From Psilocybe azurescens (taxonomy: Eukaryota > Basidiomycota > Agaricomycetes > Agaricales > Agrocybaceae): 64,000 nt of DNA. The stretch spans positions 1-64,000 of the forward strand of contig JAJIRX010000067.1 in the NCBI GenBank assembly GCA_023853785.1. Direction: 5' to 3'. Position 1 is the stretch's first letter. Each line of letters opens with the position of its first letter. Below the pieces are notes generated by a model, which ran no database searches, was not told the DNA's origin, and saw only the letters and a program-made list of their open reading frames with translations. A program made the position numbers and the translations under genes. Shown here piece by piece: positions 1-13,057 of the stretch.

Positions 1-24
1 CGTCCACGCACTCTAACCGGGACC

Positions 25-3000
25 ATGGCTTTGGCGGCGCAGTCTAGTCAGACTGAACGGCTAAATCAAATCTTCAATGGGTTGAAGAATAGAAATGTAG
101 AAATCAGATTGCAATCAGCGGAGGAGCTTCGACGATTTGTGAGTAATAGTAGTAGCTTTACAATGAATGAATTAAATCATCTCAAATGATGTCTAGGTCT
201 CTATGTCGGTAGCTGAAATGTCGTCTGACGCAGCGTCGAAGCTTTGGGATGATAATATTAACAGAAGGCTGTTTGATCTGACTCACAGCCAGAATAATTC
301 GGAGGCGCTTGGAGGCCTACTTGCCATAGGTAAGCCTTTAAGTGATTGATATGATGTTATATCGGACGTACTCATGGTCTTTATTTATTAGAGAAACTTA
401 TTGGCATTGAGCAAGAAGAGACTATAGAATCCAAGCGAAATCTCTTCCGTTTCTACAACTATGTTAAACACCTCCCAAATCACGACATGAATCTTATGCT
501 TTCAGCCTCAAAGACGTTGGGCAGGATTGCGGAAATAGGTGGCTCGGCATTTGGAGAGCGTTTCATGGACTTCGAAGTTCCGGCGGCTGTGGAATTAATG
601 CAACCAGACAAGCAGGAATCGCCACGATACGCCGGGGTTTTAATTCTCAAAGAATTAGCCAGAAACAGCCCCACATATTTCTATTCTCACATTGGGATCG
701 TTTTCGACAATATACTGGTGCCTCTCAGAGATCAACGTGTCATTGTCAGAGAAGGTGCTGCGGAATTATTGGCCGCCTGCCTAGAGATTGTTACATCGAG
801 GGAACGACAAGTCAGAACCCCTTATCTGTCTAAGATCCTGCAAGACGCGCAAATGGGTCTAAAACAAACACAGCCGGAGGTGATTCACGGCTCTCTGTTG
901 ATCTATCGGGAATTGCTGCTTCACGCCGGCATGGTTTGTCTTTCCTATATTCTTATTTATACCTGCAGGCTCATAATTTTAACAGTTTATGAGGGAGAAT
1001 TTCTTGGATACAGCAGACCAGATTCTTCGCTTTAAATCTCATCGCGACTTGGCTGTTCGAAAGATGGTCATTACCATGATTCCATCCTTAGCTGCCTATG
1101 ACACCCAGACTTTACGGAACATTTTCTTCACAAGGCAATGGCTCATCTGGCTCAGCTGGAGAAACCTCCAGAGCGCTCTTTCGGTAAACCGAATGTTCCT
1201 TTATTCGTTTGCGTTATATGTTTACTTTAAGCCAGCTTTCATCGCGATCGGACACACGGCCGCTGCCGTTGGAAGCGATATGAAACCCTTTCTTGATCTC
1301 ATTATGATGCAGATCAAACTCGGCTTACAAGGTCGAGGGTGCGTAACAATTTCTTAATATGCCGACTAGAACTTACGCGGTGGTCTCATACAGTCGGAAA
1401 AATGCCCCTTCCGAGGAACCTATTTTCCAATGTGTCGGCATGCTCGCGTCGGCAGTTGGCCCCAATTTAACCAAACTATTGCACGATCAACTCGATCTTA
1501 TGCTTGCGTGTGGTCTAAGCGAACCCCTTGTTCAAGCACTGGTAGCCATTGCCAAATACATTCCTCCTCTCTTGAAGACCATACAAGGTCAGATATTTTG
1601 ACTTCAGAAATGTAGCTGGTATTCAACTTTCATCAGATCGACTTCTGAATCTTTTATCACATATTTTAAGTGGGCAGCCGTACAAACCACTGGGTACTCC
1701 TCCATCGCTTGCTAGGAATGAGATAGGTGTCGTAAATCGGGATTTGAACCCTACTCAGGTTGGTGGTGTCTCTACAGAGACTTAATAACTATACATTGAC
1801 TCAAGAGGATTGTTTTTAGATAAATGGAACTGACAAGAGTCCTGGGTTGATTACCCTTGCTCTTACCACGTTGTATACCTTCGATTTCAGCGGTACTTAT
1901 CTACATATTTACCGATACAAACAATTTACTAACTTACTTCAGGTCACATACTGAATGAATTTGTTCGCACTTGTGCGTTACCATATCTGGAGGATGATAA
2001 CCCCGAAGTGCGAAGGGCTTCAGCCTTGACGTGCTGTCTTCTCTTTGTAAAAGACCCAATTTGTTATCAATCTAGCAGCCATGCTATTGAAGTCATTAGC
2101 GACGTTTTGGACAAATTGTTGACGGTGGGAATTGCAGATCCAGGTATTAAGTCCCACATGAATTTAGATAGTTCGCTAACATTTGTGTTCAGTTGCAAGC
2201 ATACGACAGACGGTATTGTCGTCCCTCCACGAGCGCTTCGATAAGCATCTTGCTCAAGCCGAGAACGTCAGATCGCTGTTCATTGCATTAAATGACGAGG
2301 ATTTCAACAATCGCGTCACTGCTGTCGGCTTGATTGGACGTCTTGCAAAGCACAACCCTGCCTACGTCATGCCATCGTTACGCAAAGCCCTGATTCAGTT
2401 GCTCACGGAACTTGAGTATTCAACAGTGATGTGAGTCTTCTCTCTGCGAAGCTCTGTTCGTTCTCACGGGTTTCCATAGGCGAAATAGGGAAGAGTGCAC
2501 GCGTTTACTTACTCTACTGGTCAGCGCTACCCAGCGCCTGATAAAACCGTATGCGTTACCCATGCTGCGTGTACTCCTGCAGAAAGCGAATGATTCTAAC
2601 CCCACTGTTGCCGCCAATGTTCTCATGTGTCTAGGTGAATTGACATGTGTGGGTGGCGAGGATGCCATACAACACGTCCCCGAACTCATGCAAGTTATCA
2701 TTTCGAGGCTTTCTGACCGAGCGTTGATCAAACGTGATGCTGCTCTTCACACCCTTGGTCAAGTCTGTTCTAGCACAGGATACGTTATCACTCCTCTCGT
2801 CGACCATCCTCAGCTGCTACCTCTTCTAGGAAGAATTCTTAGGACGGAAACTAGCCAACCTGTACGTCGTGAGGTTATCAAGGTTCTTGGCATCCTAGGC
2901 GCGCTGGATCCGTATAGGCGGAAGGTGGTTTAATCTCAGACAATTGGTAGCTGACCCTTTCTGACCCCTTATACCTACAGAGTAGGCCGGAGGAAGATAC

Positions 3001-6000
3001 CTCAAGCGAAACAGCTGTGGCAGCTGTAAACCAAGTGCCTGTAGCTCAACATGTGGCGACGCCTGCATCTGATGATTACTTCCAGACGGTTGTGATAACA
3101 GCATTGCTCGCTATCCTGAAAGACCAGTCTCTCAGTAGTCACCACCATACTGTCATCGAAGCAATCATGTCAATTTTCAAGACTCAGGGCTTGAAATGTG
3201 TTACATTTTTGCCACAGGTATACCCTGCGATTTTATACTAGGCCACGCTGATGTGTAGACCTTGTAGATCATCCCCGCATTTGCGGCTGTTACAACTGGA
3301 TCAGCTGCACGCCTTCAGGAATTCCATTTACAGCAACTTGCCATCCTTATCGGTATCATCAAGCAGCATGTCCGTAACTATATGTCGGATATCTTCAGCC
3401 TGATAACCGAGTTATGGGAAAACGCGACGCTTCAAATTCCCATAGTCTCGTTAATCGAGGCTTTGGGGAAAGCTTTGGACTCCGAATTCAAACCTTTTTG
3501 CCTTCAATTCTTCCCCTCATCCTTAAAGTCTTCGACGGAGAACTTACCGAGAAACGCATCAATACCCAAATTAAATTTTTGACGCTTTCCTGACTTTCGG
3601 GTCCAATATAGAAGAATATCTGCATCTCGTCATTCCTATCATCGTGAAATCTTACGAACGCCAGGAAATTGTCGAAAGAGCAGATTCGTTGACTGCGTTG
3701 AGAAAACGGGCTATCCAGACAATCGATGGGTTATCAAGAAGGGTTAATTTTTCTGATCACGCATCCCGCATCATTCATCCTCTTGTCCGTGTCCTTGAAG
3801 GAGGAAATAATGAACTACGCATGGCCGTTATGGACACTCTTTGTTCTCTCGTTATTCAACTAGGATCTGATTTTGCCATATTTGTACCGACAATTAACAA
3901 AGTATGTTGTCCACTTTTGTCTGCATTACTAGCGACTAAACCAGTGATTATAGTGTCTAATTCGGAATCGAATTCCTCATCCCAAGTACGAGAACCTAAT
4001 ATCAAAGCTTCTCAATGGTGAACGCCTTCCTCAAGAAGCTGGCGTCTTAGAGCTTCTGTAAGTATATAAACTGCTTGCTTCTACTTGCATTGACGTGATT
4101 TACATAGTTTGAGTGAAAATTCCAAAGCTCCGGAATTCTCTGCCCCTGCAGAAGCAACAAAGATGAATGTTAATCAACAGCACCTCAAACAAGCATGGGA
4201 CACCACTCAGATTAGCACCAGAGACGATTGGATTGAATGGATGCATCGCATAGGGGTCGAGTTCTTGAAAGAATCTCCATCTCATGCCCTTCGTGCCTGC
4301 ATGAGCCTTGTTGATATCCATCCTCCTTTGGCCAAAGAATTATTCAATGCCGCTTTTCTTTTGTGTTGGGGCGAACTCTATGACCAGTATCAGGTATGTC
4401 TACTTTCTGTGTCACAGGTACATACACTCATGGTCCTCTAGGAAGACCTTGTGCGCGCAATCGAGTTTGCAATTACTTCAACGACAGCTCCTTCCGAGCT
4501 CATTCATCGCTTGCTGAACTTAGCTGAATTTATGGAGCACGAAGAAAAACCTCTTCCTATCGAGCACCGCACTTTGGGTGAATATGCAATGAAATACATG
4601 GCGTATGCAAAAGCACTGCACTACAAAGAACTTGAATATTTCTCAGAATCGTCTCCGGCTGTGATTGAAGCCCTCATCTCCATCAACACCCGTCTACAGC
4701 AGCACGACGCAGCCTGGGGTACTCTCCTCACTGCTCGCGAACAATATGATGTCACAAAACATGAAGAATGGTACGAAAGGCTTGGTCGTTGGTCGGAGGC
4801 CCTTGTCGCCTACGAGCGGAAAGCTGAGTTGGACCCTTCTGCCCCAGACGTTCAAATCGGTCGAATGAAGTGTTTACATGCCCTGGGAGAATGGGATCAG
4901 CTTGCGGCTCAAGTTGACGAAAACTGGGCGAATGCCAGTCATGAAGATCGTCGTGAAATTGCGCCCATGGCAGCAGCTGCAGCCTGGTCTTTGAACGAAT
5001 GGGACTCTATGGACGATTATATTGCTACCATGAAGCCTGATTCGCCGGATCGGTCCTTTTATCGAGCCATTCTTTCCGTTCATCAAAATCAGTTCCCAAA
5101 AGCACTTGTTCACATAGCAAAGGCTCGCGACCTTCTAGATCCCGAGCTTTCCTCATTTGTTGGAGAAGGATATGGCCGCTCTTACAAGTAGGATCTCCCC
5201 CTGTTGAATTTGGCAGCTCTGACAGGATTTCATAGTGTCATGGTCCGAGCACAAATGTTGTCCGAATTGGAGGAAATAATCGCATTCAAACAATATGCCG
5301 ATCAACCTGAACGACAACAAACTATGAGGAAGACATGGATGAAACGGTTAGTTTCATCGGAAACTTCTCAGCTCGTCAATCATTGACTTCTCTTTATTTC
5401 AGACTTCAAGGTTGCCAACCCGACGTAGAAGTTTGGCAAAGAATTTTACAAGTTCGGACACTCGTCTTGAATCCGGAAGATGACCCAATGATGTGGATCA
5501 AATTTGCTAATTTGTGCCGAAAAAATGAGCGTATGGTTTTGGCTGAGAAAACCATCAATTCACTGTTGTCTCCGGACAGGGTACGGTGTTCCCTTTATCT
5601 TAAATTCATCTTCCTGATTAACGCTCTATCAGACTCAACGCATGCATGAATGTCACCAAACTAAGGCTCCACCAAATGTTGTATATGCACAATTGAAATA
5701 TATGTGGGCAGGAGGAACGAAAGATGAAAGTCTCACTTTCCTTCGCCAATTTTCAGCCACCCTGGCACGGGATGTTATGCAAGAAACGAACGCCTATTCG
5801 CAGCGTCCTGGGGTGTCGAAGCAGAAAATTGCAGAACTTTCCAAACTGGTTGCACGTTGTTACTTCAAACAAGGAGAATGGCAACAAGAATTGAAAGAGA
5901 GCTGGAATCCTGTATGTCTATAAAAACAATATATTTTACTGACCTCTTTAATACTGACTATATACACAGAGGAATGTGGAAGACATCCTCCATGCATACC

Positions 6001-8789
6001 TCTTAGCCACGCGTTATGACCCGGGATGGTATAAGGCATGGCACACATGGGCCTTGGCAAATTTCGACGTCATAGGCTATTTGGAAAACCAGTCGGACGG
6101 CAAAACGTCCGATGTTCCTACCGATCGCTTAGTTTTGCACGTCGTACAAGCAGTAGAAGGTTTGCATGAGACACAATACCACATTCAACGTATGCTTACC
6201 GAAGTTGGCAGGTTTCTTCCGGTCAATAGCTCTCCGTAATCAGGATGCTCTACAAGATATACTCCGTCTTCTAACATTATGGTTCAAGTTTGGGTCGCAT
6301 GACGATGTTAGCTATGCAATGGGTGGAGGCTTCTCTACTGTAGAGGTGGACACCTGGCTTGAAGTTATACCCCAGGTATTGACCATACCAGAATATTCGA
6401 ATACCATGCTTATCTTGAATACAGATTATTGCACGAATTCAAACTCCCCATGCGAACATTCGCAGAAATATCAATCACCTGCTGACTGACGTTGGCAAAC
6501 ATCATCCTCAAGCTCTGATATACCCGTTAACCGTCGCATCAAAGTCACCCAGCGTTGCTCGACAAAATGCAGCCATTGCCATCATGGAACGAATGCGTGA
6601 ACACAGTCCCACCATCGTATCACAGGTTTGCACTATTCGCATGACTGTTAATTCACTTTGTCTAATTTCACTTTTAACTCGAAGGCCATGATTGTCAGCA
6701 AGGAGCTAATAAGAGTAGCAATTCTATGGCACGAACTCTGGCATGAAGGCTTGGAAGAAGCTTCGCGGTTGTTCTTCTCCGAGAAGAATCCTCCGGGGAT
6801 GATCGCGGTCTTGGAACCACTGCATGATATGCTAGAAGCTGTATATTTTTTTTTCTTTGGTCCAACTCTCTTGTCTCATCCGCGTCTAGGGTCCTACAAC
6901 CGCTCGAGAGACAACTTTCGCTCAAGGGTTTGGAAGAGAGCTCCGTGAAGCACGAGAAGCGACCCGCCGTTATCGCGCCTACGGTAATACAAGCGAACTA
7001 GACAAGGCCTGGGATATCTACTATGGTGTAGGTATTTTACACGTTTCTTTTAATTATATATCTCATGCTTTTTACGACAGGTCTTCAAAAAGTCGAAAAG
7101 CAACTGCCTCAGTTGACAACTCTTGATTTGCAATATGTCTCGCCCGCCTTGTTGAAGGCGCGAAACCTCGATCTTGCTGTTCCAGGTAATTTCCTGGGTT
7201 GTGGGCGCAATAATGGATCACTGAATCGTCTTTTGACAGGGACATATCAGGCTGGCCGATCAATAATCAAGATCACCAGCTTTGCCACAAAGTTGACCGT
7301 AATTGTTTCCAAGCAACGACCTAGAAGGCTTTCTCTGAAAGGTGATGATGGAAGAGAGTATCAATACTTGCTGAAAGGTGAGTAAATCGGACAATGTTTT
7401 TATACCTCACTTAACTCTTTCAATACATAGGACACGAAGATCTCCGCCAAGACGAGCGAGTTATGCAATTATTTGGGCTCGTGAACACTTTACTGTCAGT
7501 CGACACCAGTAGCTTTAAGCGTCGCCTCCATATACAAAGATGTCCTGTCGTTCCATTGGCACCCAATGCGGGTTTGATAGGATGGGTACAAGATAGCGAC
7601 ACCCTTCATGTCCTAATCAGAGACCATCGAGACTCAAGAAAGGTGTTATTAAATATTGAATATCGTCTAATGCTCCAGGAAGGTGGTCAATATCTCCTCT
7701 CTCCTCCATGACTGACCGTTACAGTGTAGATGGCCCCAGACTACGAAAGTCTTTGCTTATTGCAGAAGATAGAAGTGTTTGAATATGCTCTAGAAAACAC
7801 GACGGGTCAAGACCTCTACCGGGTATTGTGGTTAAAGAGCTCAAATTCCGAGCATTGGCTAGAACGTCGAGCTACATATACTCGATCCCTCGCTGTCAAC
7901 AGCATGGTTGGTCACATTTTGGGACTAGGTGACCGACATCCCTCCAACATTCTTCTCGAAAGAAGTACCGGAAAGGTCGTCCACATTGACTTTGGGGATT
8001 GCTTTGAGGTTGCTATGCACCGCGAAAAGTTCCCCGAAAAGGTTCCTTTCCGACTCACAAGAATGCTCACCCACGCCATGGAGGTATGTTGTCTCTTTAG
8101 GATGGCATGTGTCCGATCGTAAATTTTCCCCCTCGATATATAGGTCAGTGGTATTGAAGGTAGCTTCCGGAATACATGCGAAATCACTATGCAAGTTCTT
8201 CGTGACAACAAGGAATCGTTGATGGCAGTTTTAGAGGCATTTGTGTATGACCCCCTCATCAACTGGAGGTTGATGCAAACAGAAGTTGAACTGCGTCGTC
8301 CTGAAGGTAGAGCTTTTCCTTTCTCATTCAGCAAATACTGTCTGACTTCCCTCTTTTTGCAGACGGTGAAATGGATCCTGAACGTGCTACCGAATTTGCC
8401 AGAGCAGCTGGGCATCCTCAAGGACTGATGCGCAAACTTAAAGCGGATGAAAATGACATCTTCAATGGTAAGCCTTGTCGGTACCTAAACAACTCATCTG
8501 TCTAATAAAATGCCTGTAGATGAAGGACAGCCAGGTGGTGCTCAAGAGGTCCGTAATGAGCGCGCTCTATTCGTATATAATCGTGTACAGAACAAAATCA
8601 CAGGTTTGTTCAACACTTGCATCTCAGTATCAAACACTAATACAAATGTTAATACCCATCTATTCAGGGCGAGATTTCAACCCTGACATTGCATTGTCTG
8701 TCAATATGCAAGTCGATAAACTTATCGAACAGGCCACAGCATTGGAAAATCTGTGTCAGTGTTTTTCTGGCTGGTGTGCATTCTGGTGA
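25..8789 (+). CDS. TOR: Target of rapamycin (TOR) PI3K-related protein kinase, multi-exon
   Basis: Serine/threonine kinase of the PIKK family, the catalytic subunit of TORC1/TORC2, controlling growth in response to nutrients. The start at 25 opens [17 protein letters not shown]. The first ~1300 residues read as HEAT-type helical repeats. A FAT region follows (about 4.1-6.6 kb). The FRB domain is recognisable (about 6680-7170, [19 protein letters not shown] then EASRLFF; the Ser is where rapamycin-resistance mutations map in yeast). The kinase domain carries GLGDRHPSN (catalytic loop, ~7920) and HIDFGD (~7985). The protein ends in the FATC signature CFSGWCAFW before TGA at 8787-8789. I count about 25 introns of roughly 50-60 bases and estimate 2300-2400 aa, normal for TOR. 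Three one-base frameshifts lie in T-runs (1111-1113, 3495-3499, 3576-3580). Adding one T to each restores conserved sequence, so I read them as sequence errors, not inactivation. Confidence 0.97.
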
Positions 8790-9162
8790 TCTACAATGGT
8801 TTTGCTTCTTGTTATGTATGATCTTCCGTTCTATCTTGTACCAACATCCATGTAAATTACATTGGATCCTTTGTTATAGTGCATCTATATGCAATAATCA
8901 TCATATGTCGCACTATTTTCATGACAATCAGTGGGTTGAACAATCCCTGATGCGCATAATGGTCCGTGACATGGCGTATCAGAGTGTGACAAGACCAATA
9001 TCTTGAGACATTGGGCTAGTACTTTCTAAACCACCAATTCAAGAAATTTTGCGGTATGTACTAGAGGAGATTAAGTAGTTCTATTGTTGGAAGACCTTTT
9101 ACTGCAAAAATAATAATTCAGAACTCAAAAAAGCGAAATCAGGCTGATTTCCCATTCAAATG
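8790..9162. other. Intergenic stretch between TOR and element A
   Basis: AT-rich 3' flank of TOR. I see no coding or RNA gene. The stretch ends where the terminal inverted repeat of element A starts. Confidence 0.6.
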
Positions 9163-9189
9163 GAGGTCTTTCCTTTCCCCCACACAATC

Positions 9190-9475
9190 CATATGGACTC
9201 CACTGGAGTCCACTGGACTCTCTGTCCAGCCAAACTGGCTCACAGATTGTGTAGTCCACTGGACTGGACTGGACTGCAGTCCACTGGAGTCCACTGGACT
9301 CGCACTGGACTCCTGCCAAATTTTCAGTCCAGTCTCAGTCCAGTGGATTGAGAGTCCAGTCAAGTCCACTGGAGTCCAGTGGACTGGGGCTTAAATATTC
9401 ACTGAATAACAACAAATAATATGTTTATTAGCACAGTCCAGTGGACTCCAGTGGACTCCACTGGATGCAATAATT
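9190..9475. repeat. Left subterminal TCCACTGGAG repeats of element A
   Basis: Many head-to-tail and inverted copies of the decamer TCCACTGGAG or its complement, more regular at 9190-9390 and again at 9435-9465. Subterminal arrays of this kind often serve as transposase binding sites; that role here is inference. Confidence 0.85.
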
Positions 9476-9779
9476 AACACAATATCTGAAGTATAATCAT
9501 TAGTTATTAATATTAATATCAATTGCAAAAAAATAATATAAAAGTTGATACTACACAATAACAATTAATTGAGACAATGTTTAAATATATTGGGGAGCAA
9601 CACCTCCCTATAAATAAAATTTTGCATTTTGTTCAGTCCGCGGGGTAAGAATTTCACAGGCGCATGTGACACGCACACGTGCCCGGCATCAGCCGATCGG
9701 CACGACAACGATCAAACGAACCCCACCCTTTCTTCCGACTACCACCACCACCACCTCGTCGGTCGGAGCCAGGCGACAG

Positions 9780-10024
9780 CCAACCCGACAGCGACAGAGG
9801 ATGACGACAACCGCCACGGCCACGCCAACGACAACGACAATGACAGCAACAACGAGGGATCCGGATGAGGACGACCGCGAACGCAATGACAAGGACCCGG
9901 ACGAGGACGTAGGCGAGGGCCCGGACGTGGGCGAGGACAACCCAGACGAGGGCAAGGGTGGCTACGATGAGGGCGAGGACAGCGGCAGCGACAGCGATGA
10001 GGACGGCCGGCGGCGACGGGTACG
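9780..10024 (+). repeat. T-depleted core of element A, left part
   Basis: Plus strand made almost only of G, A and C in short units such as GACGACAACG. It is the left half of the low-complexity core; the right half resumes at 10928 after the nested MULE-like element. Open frames here are a by-product of the missing T (no stop codons possible on the plus strand without T) and are not genes. Confidence 0.85.
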
Positions 10025-10927
10025 GACGCAATAGTAGTGACCAGCGGTTTTCATATTTTAGGGACCTATCCACAGATGTGATTTGAATAGGGCCTAAGGG
10101 TAATGAGATGCATTTCATTCTTTCATAACAAGCCTAGCCTGACTATCATTACCAGTGGGCATTTCATTTCTTTCAATCCAGGTCTGGCTATCATTATTGT
10201 GGCCCTTTCATTTTTTTCAATACAAACAGGCATTTCATTTCCTTGTGCCTTATTTCATTATCCCAGGATAAATACCAATATATTCCAATGCAGATGGGAA
10301 TTTATTATATAAGATTACATAACACATATGCATGACTTGTTAGTTGCCTCTATTTAATAGATATACCTTAGCTCTCTTCAAATTATGGCCTCAAATCAAA
10401 ACATTATATAAGATATGACCTTATCCCATCCACCTGGGGTGGTGACATAAGGAAATGCTCAAATATATGTTTTTATTACTATATATGGCAATGCAGGTTC
10501 TATCACATTAAATTCTCCAAGTTATGATAGCCAAATAAATGAATGAAATATATAGAAGTAATGAGATACCTTCACCTTTAGTTTATGAAAGTTCAAATTT
10601 GTAATATCCCCATGGGGATAAGATAATCCTAGAAGATTATGAAACCCTCAGCATTACAATTCAAGAAGTTATGATATTACAATGTTAAGAAATACTCAGA
10701 AATTATGAAATATAATAATAGTCCCAAAGTAATGAGTTCCACAGATAATCAAATTCCAGATGATAGCCAGACTTGGATTGAAAGAAATGAAATGCCCACT
10801 GGTAATGATAGTCAGGCTAGGCTTGTTATGAAAGAATGAAATGCATCTCATTACCCTTAGGCCCTATTCAAATCACATCTGTGGATAGATCCCTATAATA
10901 TGAAAATGTTTGTCACTACCACTCACG
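10025..10927. mobile_element. MULE-like MITE nested in the core of element A
   Basis: Long terminal inverted repeats of about 150 bases: 10045-10195 is matched by the reverse complement of about 10755-10910, including GATGTGATTTGAATAGGGCC on both sides. The copies GACGGGTACG at 10015-10024 and 10928-10937 fit a 10-base target duplication. The flank is low-complexity, so that duplication is less certain than usual. The interior is AT-rich with no coding sequence. Long TIRs with a 9-11-base duplication are the pattern of Mutator-like elements. Confidence 0.75.
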
Positions 10928-11670
10928 GACGGGTACGAGGACGGTGAGGACGGACGACGGCGACAAGGACAGGGACCGGGATCGGGACGATGGCGACAAG
11001 GACAGGGACCGGGACCAGGACGATGGCTGCGACAGCGACAAGGACAGGGACGGCGACTGCGACAGGGACAGGGATGACGGGGACAAGGATGGCGGCTACA
11101 ACAACGGCAACGCTGGATGACAGCGACGGGTACGAGGGATGGACACAGACGATGCAGACGAGGACAATGCGGACACGGACAGCGGCTGCGACAGCGACGA
11201 GGGACGGACGCAGACGAGAGGATAACACAGACGAGGACAACGCAGACGAGGACACAGATGGCGGCTGCGACAGCAACGAGGGACGGGTACAGTGGCTGCG
11301 ACAGCGACGGGTACGGATGTGTACAACAATGGCGGCTACGACAACAACGCCGGACGACAGCGACGGGTACGAGGGACGACACAGACGACACGTACGAAGG
11401 CGGCGACAACGACAACGACGGCTGTGACGGCAATGAGGGCGACGGCGATGGGTACGAGGACAGTGAGGACGGCGGCTGCGATGAGGACACACACGGCGGC
11501 TGCGACAGCGACGAGGATGCGAACAACAGCGACAGGTACCAACGGGTACGAGGACGGCAGCTGCAACAGCGACGACAAGGGGTGAAGACGATGTGGACGG
11601 GCGGCTGCGAAGATGACAACAAAGGGTACCACACGTATCGACGACCCGACGGACGACGCGTCACGATGGT
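10928..11670 (+). repeat. T-depleted core of element A, right part
   Basis: About 740 bases dominated by short units such as GACGACGG, GACAACG and GGGTACGAGG on the plus strand, very poor in T and rich in CpG. It ends at a C-run followed by a long T-rich tract (11685-11750), an arrangement repeated in elements B and C. Confidence 0.85.
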
Positions 11671-11847
11671 AAAAGTACTGCTCCTGCCCCCCCTTTTTTA
11701 TTTTTTATTTTTATTTGCTTTTTTATTTGCTTTTTCTTTCTTTTGTCTTGGCCCTCGCATGTAGATAGTAATGTATTAGATAGTTATTAATATACTGTAT
11801 TCCACTAATCTGAATTTATGTTAAGATTGAATTTATTTACTGTATCA

Positions 11848-12056
11848 AGTCCACTGGAGTCCACTGGAGTCCACTGGACTCCAGTGGACTGCAGTTATCT
11901 TAGTCCATATTCACTGTATAGTATAAGATCTACTAAAGTGCAGTGGAATCCACTGGAGTCCACTGGAGTCCACTGGAGTCCACTGAAGTCCACTGGACTC
12001 TGTTTACCTTTTACACTCAGTATATAGGCAAGTCCAGTGGAGTCCAGTGGAGTCCA
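11848..12056. repeat. Right subterminal TCCACTGGAG repeats of element A
   Basis: Tandem copies of GTCCACTGGA at 11850-11890 and 11940-12000, and in the opposite orientation at 12030-12055, mirroring the left subterminal array. Confidence 0.85.
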
Positions 12057-12087
12057 TATGGATTGTGTGGGGGATGGTAAAGTACTG

Positions 12088-12641
12088 CTAGTATTGTGCA
12101 GCAATCACTGGCTGGGTGATCCCTCACTCACATTGGCTGCATTGCAAATTACAAGTTTTTATAGTCAGATCTAGTAGACTGCCATATGCTGAGTTGTACA
12201 CAAGATTTCAATTGTCAATACATTCAGTCCGTGGGGCAATCACCCGTGTGGCGCAATGATGTCTGATCCTCGAGTTGTTGATCACCTAATTTAGTGAACA
12301 GCCTTGGTGAAGCCTGGACACAGTGATCGCTTTTGCTAATTCATAAGGTTTACATCACTTGGCAATTGTTTATTTAAGAGAATGATGGGTGTTACCCCTT
12401 GTAAGAGCCAAGGTCATATCTTTAGGAATTCTTCCTTGCATGGGACTAATAGCATGATCAATGGGGTGGGCGATCGCCTTGGGGCGCTTGGTTAGGGTTG
12501 CTTTGATAGCTGTGTAGGAAACTAAAGGTAGTCTTTGATTTGTAGCACTGATTAATAGGCCACACTACACTTTAGTTAGTTTGTAAAGTCTACTACGCTT
12601 GTTGGTCTACTAGGAAGTGAAGCCTCAAAGCCTAATAGTCT
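12088..12641. other. Spacer between elements A and C
   Basis: About 550 bases of unique-looking sequence with no open frame worth calling and no RNA gene seen. It contains CAGTCCGTGGGGCAA (~12225), resembling CAGTCCGCGGGGTAA inside element A (~9634), so older repeat debris is likely. Confidence 0.5.
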
Positions 12642-12968
12642 GAGGTCTTTACACAGCCCCCATTTTTGGTTGGACTCCGGTCGGACTCCATTGGACTTTC
12701 TATATTCAGAATGAGGATTTTTCTGGTCTAGGACTGCTGAAATTTTCCAGTGAGATTCCAGTGAGATTCCGGTGAATGTCCAACCAGACTACAAGTCCAA
12801 CGGACTTTCCGGGTGGACTGTCCACTGGAATAATGCCAAACCAGCAGTCAAAGTCCACTGGAAATGACCAGACAGGACCAACAGAAGTCCAATGGAAGTC
12901 CAATGGACAGCAAGCAGAGGGTTGTTTGAGGTCTTTACTGTCCTTTTATTATAATTTATACTAGTATA

Positions 12969-13057
12969 GAAAAAAAAAGACACAAACGAGAATTGAACTT
13001 GGGCATTGGAGCACACCGAACACAAGCGGGATAAACCAACTGAGCCACAAAGGCTTA
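12969..13057 (-). pseudogene. tRNA-derived module with Pol III-type boxes in element C
   Basis: On the minus strand an A-box-like TGGCTCAGTTGG (~13037-13048) and a B-box GTTCAATTC (12990-12998) are spaced as in a tRNA. They are followed at once by a run of nine T, a Pol III terminator. The acceptor and T stems no longer pair, so this is a tRNA relic rather than a working tRNA. The same module sits at the equivalent place in element B. Confidence 0.65.

Larger units (their letters stand above)
9163..12087. mobile_element. Element A: TIR element, KDZ/Zisupton-like non-autonomous candidate
   Basis: The ends are inverted copies: CCCCCACACAATCCATATGG at 9177-9196 matches the reverse complement of 12050-12073, with a looser outer motif (gaggtctttcc on the left, ggtaaagtact on the right). 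Inside each end lie dense tandem copies of a TCCACTGGAG-type decamer. Next to the left end is a box shared with elements B and C (~9735-9790, CCACCACCACCACCTCGTC then GGAGCCAGGCGACAGCCAAC). A C/A/G-only core and a T-rich tract (~11690) complete the common layout. No transposase is visible. A 903-bp MULE-like element is nested at 10025-10927; without it A is about 2.0 kb, like B. I found no target-site duplication, so the outer border is approximate. Confidence 0.75.

Noticed and set aside
9190..9475. CRISPR-like look of regular short repeats
   Set aside because: Repeats are decamers without unique spacers, in a eukaryotic transposon end; not CRISPR.
10873..11764. Long open frames on both strands in the core of element A (and likewise 16200-17000, 24590-25383)
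   Set aside because: They follow from the near absence of T on one strand, occur in several frames at once and have no starts or domains; composition, not genes.
12921..12935. A second gaggtctttac in element C as another left end
   Set aside because: It is in direct orientation without subterminal repeats or a target duplication beside it; probably chance or an internal duplicate.
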